From the NCBI GenBank assembly GCA_902491395.1, contig CABUHO010000007.1:23131-87130 (forward strand): a DNA stretch of 64,000 nt, given 5' to 3'. A program made the translations under genes and the position numbers. The DNA is from an uncultured Collinsella sp. GTDB lineage: Bacteria; Actinomycetota; Coriobacteriia; Coriobacteriales; Coriobacteriaceae. Shown here in pieces: positions 8,702-16,181 of this stretch. Numbering within the stretch: the first letter of the stretch is position 1; each line of letters begins with the position of its first letter. The notes under the pieces were generated by a model. It searched no databases, was not told the origin of the DNA, and saw nothing but the letters and a program-made list of their open reading frames with translations.

Positions 8702-11155
8702 TTACGAGCGAACCTCGCCGCTTACGCCCTTGCACACCTTGGTGACGATCTTCTGGTGCGCCTTCTCGACCTCTTCGCTGGTAAGCGTGTGGTCGTCCGA
8801 GCGATACGTGAGCGCGAAGGCCATGGACTTCTTGCCCTTGCCGATGCGGACCGGATCGCGGTAGACATCGAACAGGCGCACGCCCTCGAGCAGCTTGCCG
8901 CCGGCACTCGTAATACGACGCTCAAGATCCTCGCAGGTCACAGTGTTGTCGACCACGATAGCAAGGTCGTGCTCAACGGCCGGGTACTGCGAGAACTCAC
9001 GGTAGTTCTCCTGATTGCGGGCGCCCTTGATCAGCTTGTCCAGATCGAGCTCAAAGGCAACGACGACCTCATCGATGCCCATAGCCTCGCGCGCCTCGGG
9101 GTGAATCTCGCCGACCCAGCCCAGCACGGTGCCGCCGGACAGAACCTCAGCCGCACGGCCCGGCTGCAAAAAGGCATAGCCCTCGCCCTCGACGGGACGG
9201 AAGCGAACCTTCTCGATGCGCAGCTGGGCGAGCAGCTCCTCGACAATGCCCTTGCCAAAGAAGAAACGCAGCTTGCGGTACTTCATGTTCCAGGACTGCT
9301 CGCTCCACTGGCCCGAAAGCACACCCGCCACGGACTTGGTCTCCTTGGGCAGGCTGGCGTTCTCGCGGCCGTGGAACAGGCTGCCGACCTCGTACAGGTG
9401 CACATTGGGCGTGCCGTGGGCCTCGTTGTAGGCAACGGACTGCAGCAGGCCCGGCAGCAGCGAGCGGCGCATCTCGGTCTGCTCGGCAACCAGCGGGTTC
9501 ATGAGCACCACGGGGCAGCCGCGGCCTTCGGTGGACATGCCGATCTTCTCCAGGTCGCCCGGAGCGGCAAAACCAAAGGTCGTGGTCTCGTTGAGGCCGC
9601 AGGCGCGCAGGATCTCGCCGACCTTACGGGTGAGCTTCTGCTCGCGGGTCAGGCCGCCGATGTGGTTCTTGGCAGCCGGGATGGTCGCCGTCACGCGGCC
9701 CATACCCCACAGGCGCAGGACCTCCTCGATCAGGTCGATCTCACGCGGCAGGTCGGGACGGAAGCTCGGCGGGGTGACCATAAAGTCCTCGCCGTCGCGC
9801 TCGACGGTGCAGCCCAGACGGGCGAGCGAACGCTCGATAAAGTCGGGCTCGATGTCGGCGCCGCAGATGGCGTGCACGCGGGCCAGGCGCAGCTTAATGC
9901 TGTCGATGGTCTTGGGCGCGGGGAACACGTCGACATAGCCGGGAGCGACCTCGCCGCCGGCGATCTCCTCGATGAGCGCGCACGTGACGTTGGCGACATC
10001 CACGCAGCCGGTCTCATCGACCTGGCGCTCAAAGCGGATGGAGGCGTCGGAGATCAGCGACAGGTCGCGGCTGGTGTGCGAGGTGCGACCGGCGTTGAAG
10101 CAGGCGCTCTCGACCATCACGTCGACGGTATCGTCCTCGATCTCGGAATCCATGCCGCCCATAACGCCGGCCAACGCCACGGGGCGCTCGCCGTCAGTGA
10201 TAAGGCCCATGCCGGCGTCGAGCACGCGCTCCTCGCCGTCGAGCGTCGTGAACTTCTCATCCTGCTGGGCAGCGCGAACCACCACGCGACGGTGGCCATC
10301 GCGCTCGGCAAAGGTGTCGAGGTCAAAGGCGTGCAGTGGCTGGCCGGTGAGCATCATCACGTAGTTGGTGATGTCGACGATGTTGTTGTGCGGGCGCACA
10401 CCCAGGGCGTTGAGGCGCTTGACCATCCAGTCGGGCGACGGGCCGACCTTCACGTTGCGCACGATGCGGGCGACATAGCGGTCGCACAGGCCCTCGTCGG
10501 CAATCTCGACCGAAAGCTCGTCGTCGGTCGCGCGGCCGGTCTCGATCTTGATGGCGGGCAGCTCAACGTGGAAATCGCGATCGAAAATGGCGCCGGTCTC
10601 GCGGGCCATGCCGATCATGGACAGGCAGTCGGGGCGGTTGGGCGTGATCTCGCAGTCGAGCACGGTGTCGCTCGAACCCACATACTCGGCAAACGGCATG
10701 CCGCAGGGCGTATCCTCGGGCAGGATCATAATGCCGGAGTGGTCGCCGCCCAGGCCGAGCTCGCGCGCGGAGCAGTTCATGCCCATGGACACGACGCCGC
10801 GAAGCTTGCTCTTCTTGATCTTGACGTCGCCGGGCAGAACTGCGCCGATCATGGCCGTGACGATGTGGTCGCCGGCCTCAAAGTTCTGCGCGCCGCAGAC
10901 GATCTGCAGTGGAGCGGAATTGCCGTCGGCGTCGAGGTTCTTGTCACCCACGTCGACCGAGCACACATACATGTGGTCGCTATCGGGGTGAGGGGTCTTG
11001 GTGAGCACCTTGGCAGTCACCACGTGGTCGAAGGATTCTCCCACGGTGTCAATCGCCTCGACCTCGGTACCGGTACGGATATATTCGTCCGAAAGGGTCT
11101 TAGGATCCTCCGGAATATCGATCATGGTCTTGAGCCAGTCGTAAGAAACGCGCAT
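8702..11155 (-). CDS. pheT: Phenylalanine-tRNA ligase beta subunit
   Basis: The beta subunit of the alpha2-beta2 PheRS. 817 aa, normal length. In order: an N-terminal EMAP/tRNA-binding-like domain (about 40-150, with HPDSDHMYVC), the B3/B4 editing domain, B5, the catalytic-like core and the C-terminal ferredoxin-like anticodon-binding (FDX-ACB) domain ending near residue 815. AAAGGAG precedes the ATG by 10 nt. It follows pheS by about 180 nt containing a palindrome, and both are under the upstream T-box. Confidence 0.97.
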   Translation of the reverse strand: MRVSYDWLKTMIDIPEDPKTLSDEYIRTGTEVEAIDTVGESFDHVVTAKVLTKTPHPDSDHMYVCSVDVGDKNLDADGNSAPLQIVCGAQNFEAGDHIVTAMIGAVLPGDVKIKKSKLRGVVSMGMNCSARELGLGGDHSGIMILPEDTPCGMPFAEYVGSSDTVLDCEITPNRPDCLSMIGMARETGAIFDRDFHVELPAIKIETGRATDDELSVEIADEGLCDRYVARIVRNVKVGPSPDWMVKRLNALGVRPHNNIVDITNYVMMLTGQPLHAFDLDTFAERDGHRRVVVRAAQQDEKFTTLDGEERVLDAGMGLITDGERPVALAGVMGGMDSEIEDDTVDVMVESACFNAGRTSHTSRDLSLISDASIRFERQVDETGCVDVANVTCALIEEIAGGEVAPGYVDVFPAPKTIDSIKLRLARVHAICGADIEPDFIERSLARLGCTVERDGEDFMVTPPSFRPDLPREIDLIEEVLRLWGMGRVTATIPAAKNHIGGLTREQKLTRKVGEILRACGLNETTTFGFAAPGDLEKIGMSTEGRGCPVVLMNPLVAEQTEMRRSLLPGLLQSVAYNEAHGTPNVHLYEVGSLFHGRENASLPKETKSVAGVLSGQWSEQSWNMKYRKLRFFFGKGIVEELLAQLRIEKVRFRPVEGEGYAFLQPGRAAEVLSGGTVLGWVGEIHPEAREAMGIDEVVVAFELDLDKLIKGARNQENYREFSQYPAVEHDLAIVVDNTVTCEDLERRITSAGGKLLEGVRLFDVYRDPVRIGKGKKSMAFALTYRSDDHTLTSEEVEKAHQKIVTKVCKGVSGEVRS

Positions 11156-11221
11156 CTAACTGGTCTCCTTTCATCTGTAACGCCTGCATTAAACAGACGG
11201 AAAACTCCAGCTACGGAGACG

Positions 11222-11319
11222 GGTTTCCGAGGTGCCGCAGATTGCCTTGAAAGAGGAGGGCCGCGTACTTAGGTACGCAACCGACGATTGAAAGGCAAGG
11301 TGCGGTGGCTCGGGAAGCC
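11222..11319. repeat. Nested palindrome between pheS and pheT
   Basis: Imperfect outer arms (11222-11239 with 11301-11319) enclose TTGCCTT/AAGGCAA (11242-11248, 11292-11298) and a central GCGTAC/GTACGC hairpin (11263-11268, 11273-11278). Between the two inner stems is an asymmetric purine-rich internal loop of about 13 nt per side. It sits in the pheST mRNA and could weaken or uncouple pheT expression or act as a processing site. Confidence 0.65.
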
Positions 11320-11335
11320 GCCGGGACAGGTCAAC

Positions 11336-12412
11336 TTAAAATTGGTTCAGGAAGCGCATATCGCCCGTCATGAGCGTTCTGAGGTCGGGCAGGTCGTAGC
11401 GCAGGGCCGCGACGCGCTCGGCGCCAATACCAAAGGCGAAGCCGGTGTACTTCTCGGGATCAATGCCGCAGTTGATGAGCACGTTGGGGTCGACCATGCC
11501 GCAGCCCAGGATCTCGATCCAGCCGCTGTGCTTGCAGAAGTTGCAGCCCTTGCCGCCGCACACGTGGCAGCTCACGTCCACCTCGCAGCTGGGCTCGGTG
11601 AAGGGGAAGAAGTGCGGGCGGTAGCGCGTCTTGCGGTCCTCGCCAAACATGCACTTAACAAAGTAGTCGAGCGTGCCCTTAAGGTCGCCAAAGGTGATGC
11701 CCTCGTCGACGACCAGGCCCTCGATCTGGTTGAACTGCGGCAGGTGGCAGGCGTCGGCCGTGTCGGGGCGGTAGACGGTGCCCGGGCAGATCATGTAGAT
11801 GGGCGGCTTCTGCGACTCCATGGTGTGGATCTGCACGCCCGAGGTCTGGGTGCGCAGCAGCACGTCGGACTCGCCGTGGGCGTGGGCCTCGGGGTGCGCG
11901 ACGCTACCGGGGTTGTTGTCAACCACGTAGAACGTGTCGCGGGCCGAACGGCTCGGGTGATCCATGGGGGCGTTGAGCGCGGTGAAGTTGTAGTAGGAGG
12001 TGTCGACCATGGGGCCGGACTCGACGGTATAGCCGATGCCGCAGAAGATGTCCTCGGCCTCCTCGATGATCTGCTTGATCAGGTGCTGGTGACCGATCTG
12101 CGGACGGACGCCCGGCAGCGTGATGTCGACGGCGTCGTGCTCCAGTGCGCGCTTGAGGGCGGCGACCTTCATCTCGGTGGTGCGCTCGTCGAGCATGCCC
12201 TCGATCAGCTGGCGCATCTCGTTGGCGCGCTTGCCCATAACGGGGCGATCCTCGGGGGCGAGCTTGCCCATCATACGCATCAGGCCGGTGATGCGACCCT
12301 TGCGGCCGAGCAGCTCAACGCGCGCAGCCTCGAGCTTGGCGGCGTCGTCGGCGCCTGCGACGAGCTCCTTGGCCTCTTCCTCGAGTTTGACCAGATCATC
12401 AATCAGACTCAT
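11336..12412 (-). CDS. pheS: Phenylalanine-tRNA ligase alpha subunit
   Basis: The catalytic alpha subunit of PheRS. 358 aa from the ATG at 12412 (AGGGAAG upstream): an N-terminal coiled-coil arm, then the class II core with motif 2 region TRYRPHFFPFTEPSCEVD and motif 3 near GFAFGIGAERVAALRY. A longer in-frame opening upstream runs through the T-box leader and is not coding. It is the first gene of the T-box-controlled pheST operon. Confidence 0.97.
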   Translation of the reverse strand: MSLIDDLVKLEEEAKELVAGADDAAKLEAARVELLGRKGRITGLMRMMGKLAPEDRPVMGKRANEMRQLIEGMLDERTTEMKVAALKRALEHDAVDITLPGVRPQIGHQHLIKQIIEEAEDIFCGIGYTVESGPMVDTSYYNFTALNAPMDHPSRSARDTFYVVDNNPGSVAHPEAHAHGESDVLLRTQTSGVQIHTMESQKPPIYMICPGTVYRPDTADACHLPQFNQIEGLVVDEGITFGDLKGTLDYFVKCMFGEDRKTRYRPHFFPFTEPSCEVDVSCHVCGGKGCNFCKHSGWIEILGCGMVDPNVLINCGIDPEKYTGFAFGIGAERVAALRYDLPDLRTLMTGDMRFLNQF

Positions 12413-12502
12413 GTCTTCCCTTTCGTCTCTCGCGCATCCGCCTGCCGGGGTGGCTGGCGCCGCCCGACGCTTGCGGATGTGCGGCCCGGTTCGGTAACAA
12501 AA

Positions 12503-12539
12503 AACCGTCCTCGGGCATGTACATTGCCCAAGGACGGTT
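12503..12539 (-). terminator. T-box terminator hairpin
   Basis: A stem of about 14 bp (AACCGTCC and GGGC segments) with a loop of about 8 nt and T6. It competes with the T-box antiterminator. Confidence 0.9.
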
Positions 12540-12790
12540 GAATTCCGCGGTACCACCTTGTTTGACCCGGCGGATGTCTGGCCCGCCGCGCCCACTCTGC
12601 GCCCCTTATCGCGAGGCTCACGGCTTCCCTACTGGAGACATCGCCGCCGCTGGCCGCGCGCCCGTTGAGGTCGCTGCTCAGGAGTGAACGCTTGGCCCTT
12701 GCCGCCGCAGGAAGGCTTGCAGCCCATGACCTTCCCTCTCTTGCCGGCGACGCGGCGGGCAAAACCCTCTCCGTCAACGCATTGGGCTAT
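12503..12790 (-). promoter_or_regulatory. T-box riboswitch leader of pheST
   Basis: On the minus strand the T-box antiterminator sequence AAGGTGGTACCGCGG (plus 12545-12559) is followed by a terminator hairpin (12503-12539) with a T run, about 90 nt before pheS. The preceding 230 nt are structured and hold stem I; TTC (Phe) triplets occur at candidate specifier positions around 12690 and 12712, though I could not fix which is used. Uncharged tRNA-Phe should favour readthrough into pheST. A -10-like TATCCT lies at 12791-12796. Confidence 0.9.
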
Positions 12791-12917
12791 AGGATAACAC
12801 ATTGTGTGGGTCTATCGCCGCGTTCCGTTTTGTCTGCGCTGGGTACAAGGCGAGTAGCTGTGCAAACTGGCCGCGCGCCCACCCGCGACGCTCGACCTGC
12901 GAGATCAAGGATATGGT

Positions 12918-14501
12918 ATGGGAAAGAAACTCGATAAGAAGGCCAAGGCCGCCGTGGCAAAGGCTGCCAAGGGCGTCAAGGCTGCTAAAGTCGACAAGGC
13001 CGTCAAAAAGTTCCGCAAACTCGAGGGCAAGCTGTGGACCCGCGAGTACCTGCTCAAGATTGCCGAGTTTGACGGCGCGACCATTGCTCCCGCCAACGGC
13101 GCCGCGGCCCGCGCCGATGCTATGGGCACCCTTGCTGGCGAGCATCACAAGCTGCTGACCAGCAAAAAGTCTGTCGAACTTGTGCGCTCGCTGGCACGCG
13201 AGACCGTCGCCGGCGGCAAGATCGACGACCCGCAGCTGCTCGACGAGATCCGCGTGCTCGGCCGCGACCAGCGCGAGGCGAGCGTCATCCCCACCGAAGA
13301 AGCCGAGGCCTGGACCAGGCTCACCTGCGAGGCGGACGCCGTGTGGCACAAGGCCAAAGCAGCCAACGACTGGGCGAGCTTTGAGACCTATGTGGATAGA
13401 ATCGTCGCCCAACTTAAGCATCAGGCCGAGCTCATGGACCCCAAGCGCGATCCATACGACGTTTGGCTCGACCAGTACGAGCGCGGCCTTTCCGCCAAGA
13501 GCTTCGATGCGTTTTGCGATGAGGTCAAGGCCACGGTCGTGCCGCTCGTGCACGCCATCGGCGAGCGCGGCCAGCAGCCGGCTGCCGACTTTTTGCACGC
13601 CCACGTGCCCGAGGCTGCCCAGCGCGCCATGAGCTTTGACCTTATGAAGCTCGTCGGCCTGGACCTGGACGACACCACGCTTGCCTTTACCGAGCATCCG
13701 TTTAGCGAGGGCTTTGCCGTGGGTGATGCGCGCATCGCGACGCACATCTACGAAGACGATTGCATCTCCAACATTTACAGCATCATCCACGAGGCGGGAC
13801 ACGCCATGTACGAGCTGGGCGTCAATCCCGCCTATGCGCGCACGTGCTTGGAGGGCGGCACCTCCATGGGCATCCACGAGAGCCAGAGCCGCTTTTTCGA
13901 GAACACCGTGGGTCGCAGCCGCGCCTTTATGGGCCCGCTGCTCGAGGTGCTGCGTCGTCACGCGCCCGAGGTCTACGGCGACGTCGACGAAGACACACTC
14001 TACCGCGCCGTGAACATCGCGCAGCCGTCGTTGATCCGCACCGAGGCCGACGAGCTCACCTATCCGCTGCATATTATGGTGCGCTACCAGATCGAGCGCA
14101 TGCTGTTTGCCGGCGAGGCTACGGCCAAGGACATCCCCGCGCTTTGGAATCGCTTTATGGACGAGTACCTGGGCATTCCCGTTCCCGACGACACGCACGG
14201 CTGCCTGCAGGATACGCATTGGAGCGGCGGTTCGTTTGGCTACTTCCCCACGTATGCGCTGGGTAGCGCCTACGATGCCATGTTTGTGCCGGCCATGTGC
14301 CGCGACGGTGTCGACCTCAATGGCGCCTGTGCGAGCGGCGACCTGGCACCCGTCCGCACCTGGCTGGGCGAGCACATTTGGCAGTGGGGCCGCGCCAAGG
14401 ACGCGCCGGAACTCATCAAGGGTGCCTGCGGCATGGACTTTGACGCCCGCTACTACTGCAGCTACCTGCAGGACAAGTTCACCACGCTGTACGAGCTGTA
14501 A
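12918..14501 (+). CDS. M32 family carboxypeptidase
   Basis: A cytosolic metal-dependent carboxypeptidase (carboxypeptidase Taq family). 527 aa with the zinc motif HEAGH at residues 291-295, the downstream GIHESQSRFFEN segment that carries the third ligand in the family, and the conserved DEYLGIPVPDD region. The first 30 residues are an unusual Lys/Ala-rich tail before the catalytic fold. The start matches an ATG after a purine-rich stretch (aggatat); a later start is possible because the tail is atypical. Monocistronic, divergent from pheST, with its own terminator. Confidence 0.92.
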   Translation: MGKKLDKKAKAAVAKAAKGVKAAKVDKAVKKFRKLEGKLWTREYLLKIAEFDGATIAPANGAAARADAMGTLAGEHHKLLTSKKSVELVRSLARETVAGGKIDDPQLLDEIRVLGRDQREASVIPTEEAEAWTRLTCEADAVWHKAKAANDWASFETYVDRIVAQLKHQAELMDPKRDPYDVWLDQYERGLSAKSFDAFCDEVKATVVPLVHAIGERGQQPAADFLHAHVPEAAQRAMSFDLMKLVGLDLDDTTLAFTEHPFSEGFAVGDARIATHIYEDDCISNIYSIIHEAGHAMYELGVNPAYARTCLEGGTSMGIHESQSRFFENTVGRSRAFMGPLLEVLRRHAPEVYGDVDEDTLYRAVNIAQPSLIRTEADELTYPLHIMVRYQIERMLFAGEATAKDIPALWNRFMDEYLGIPVPDDTHGCLQDTHWSGGSFGYFPTYALGSAYDAMFVPAMCRDGVDLNGACASGDLAPVRTWLGEHIWQWGRAKDAPELIKGACGMDFDARYYCSYLQDKFTTLYEL

Positions 14502-14524
14502 AGCTTAGACAACACGCAACGCAA

Positions 14525-14562
14525 AGGGGCGCCGCAGGATCTATCCGCGGCGCCCCTTTTTC
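14525..14562 (+). terminator. Terminator of the M32 carboxypeptidase gene
   Basis: A perfect 10-bp stem GGGGCGCCGC/GCGGCGCCCC followed by five T. Confidence 0.9.
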
Positions 14563-14577
14563 ATCTAAACCAGAGAC

Positions 14578-14638
14578 CCGGCACTTGGGGACGTTCCTTT
14601 TATGCCGGCACTTTAGGAACGTCCCCAAGTGCCGGGTA
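14578..14638. repeat. GGGGACGTTCC-core palindromic repeat
   Basis: Two inverted copies of a word CCCGGCACTT-GGGGACGTTCCT face each other, with a third partial copy of the variable part in the middle. The constant core GGGGACGTTC recurs near 38.7 kb with a different flanking word. The pattern resembles REP-type elements mobilised by RAYT transposases; no transposase is present here. Confidence 0.75.
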
Positions 14639-14647
14639 CGCGAGCAA

Positions 14648-14766
14648 GGTAACGTGAAATGAAAGGGCGCTGACCTTCTGGTCGCGCCCTTGAAATTGAA
14701 CGTCAGATTGCCGCTTAGGGGCGTTTGCAGCGTCGAGCAGTTACGCGGTTTGGTAAAACTGCGTAA
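14648..14766 (-). repeat. Duplicated 3' composite element, copy 1 (hairpin-linker-terminator)
   Basis: Directly after the glmM stop, read on the minus strand: a GTTACGC/GCGTAAC hairpin with loop TTACC context, a linker of about 50 nt containing CAATCTGACGTTCAATTTC, then a GGGCGC...GCGCCC hairpin with a T-rich tail. The same architecture and much of the sequence recur at 38810-38929 after an unrelated gene. Confidence 0.8.
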
Positions 14767-16098
14767 CTACAGAGCCTCGAGTGCGTTGGCGATGCGCTTC
14801 ATGGCGGCATCGGCGGATGCTTGGTCGGGCGCCTCGGCCAGCACGCGGATAACCGACTCGGTTCCGCTCTTGCGTACGAGCACGCGGCCCTCGCCTGCCA
14901 GCGCAGCCTCGGCCTCGGCGATGGCGTTCTGCACGCCCATGTTCTCGAGCGCGGCGTCCTTGTCCGCCACGCGCACGGCCACCTGCGCCTGCGGTAGCAG
15001 CTTGCACGGAGCCGTGAGCTGCGAGAGCGTCTCGCGCTCGGCGCGGATCACTTCCATCACGCGCAGCGAGGTCATAATGCCGTCGCCCGTGCGCTCGATA
15101 TCGCCAAAGATCGTATGGCCCGTCTGCTCGCCACCCAGGCTGTAGCCGCCCTCGCGCATCTTGGCATACACGTGACGGTCGCCCACGCCGCTGGTCACGG
15201 CGCTCAGACCGGCAAGCTCCAGCGACTTGACCAGGCCAAAGTTGCTGGCAATCGTCGGCACCACGGTACCGCCCGAGAGTCGCCCGTGCTTGTTCAGATA
15301 CACGCCGCACACGTACAGGATCTGGTCGCCGTCTACCACGCGACCGCGCTCATCCACGGCCAGGCAGCGGTCGGCATCGCCGTCGTAGGCAAAGCCCACG
15401 TCCAGCCCCTGCTCCACCACGTGGCGCTGCAGGCGCTCCATATGCGTGGAGCCACAGTCGACGTTGATGTTAAAACCATCGGGCGCGGCATTGATCACGC
15501 GCACGTCGGCGCCGAGCGCGTCAAACACCGGCTTGGCCACCGAGGAAGCCGAGCCGTTGGCGCAGTCAATACCGATCTTGACGCCCTGCAGCGAAAAGTT
15601 CGCGCTGGCGATGAGCGAAGCAATGTAGCGGTTGCGGCCCTGCATGTAGTCCACCGTGGCGCCGATGTGGTTGCCCGTTGCCAGCGGCACCTCGCTCTTG
15701 CCATCGATATAGTCCTCGATGAGCTCCAGCACGTCCTCGTCCATCTTAAAGCCGTCGCTGTTAACGAGCTTAATGCCGTTATCGCAAAACGGGTTGTGGC
15801 TCGCACTGATCATGATGCCGCAATCGAAGCAGCCCTCCACGGTCTGATGCGCCACGCCCGGCGTGGGGATCACGTGCAGCATATAGGCGTCCGCACCGCT
15901 CGCGACCAGGCCGCTCACCAGCGCCGCCTCGAACATATAGCTCGAGCGGCGTGTGTCCTTGCCCACGATGACGCGCGCCTTGCGCTCGCGGTTGGCGCCG
16001 TAATACCAGCCCACAAAACGGCCAATCTTATAAGCGTGCTCTACCGTCAGCCCAACGTTGGCCTCACCGCGAAAGCCGTCGGTGCCAAAGTACTTCAT
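14767..16098 (-). CDS. glmM: Phosphoglucosamine mutase
   Basis: Converts glucosamine-6-phosphate to glucosamine-1-phosphate for UDP-GlcNAc and peptidoglycan synthesis. 443 aa with the N-terminal FGTDGFRGEAN, catalytic phosphoserine loop ISASHNP, metal-binding DGDADR and sugar-binding GGEQTGH motifs, and the C-terminal phosphate-binding RKSGTES. AAGGAGAGCGC precedes the ATG. A terminator of the upstream DUF4012 gene separates it from that gene. Confidence 0.95.
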   Translation of the reverse strand: MKYFGTDGFRGEANVGLTVEHAYKIGRFVGWYYGANRERKARVIVGKDTRRSSYMFEAALVSGLVASGADAYMLHVIPTPGVAHQTVEGCFDCGIMISASHNPFCDNGIKLVNSDGFKMDEDVLELIEDYIDGKSEVPLATGNHIGATVDYMQGRNRYIASLIASANFSLQGVKIGIDCANGSASSVAKPVFDALGADVRVINAAPDGFNINVDCGSTHMERLQRHVVEQGLDVGFAYDGDADRCLAVDERGRVVDGDQILYVCGVYLNKHGRLSGGTVVPTIASNFGLVKSLELAGLSAVTSGVGDRHVYAKMREGGYSLGGEQTGHTIFGDIERTGDGIMTSLRVMEVIRAERETLSQLTAPCKLLPQAQVAVRVADKDAALENMGVQNAIAEAEAALAGEGRVLVRKSGTESVIRVLAEAPDQASADAAMKRIANALEAL

Positions 16099-16117
16099 GC
16101 GCTCTCCTTACAAAATA

Positions 16118-16144
16118 GGGGCGGACAGATTGCCTGTCCGCCCC
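16118..16144 (-). terminator. Terminator of the DUF4012 gene
   Basis: A perfect 11-bp stem GGGGCGGACAG/CTGTCCGCCCC, loop 5 nt, T-rich on the minus-strand side. Confidence 0.85.
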
Positions 16145-16181
16145 AAAATGGTACTCGATTATCTGCACTACCAGAAAAACC

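Noticed and set aside
8663..11272. 869-codon plus-strand ORF opposite pheT
   Set aside because: Composition (Leu/Ala/Gly/His/Asp-rich with repeated VDG/HAG patterns) is typical of the complement of a high-GC coding gene. pheT on the minus strand is unambiguous.
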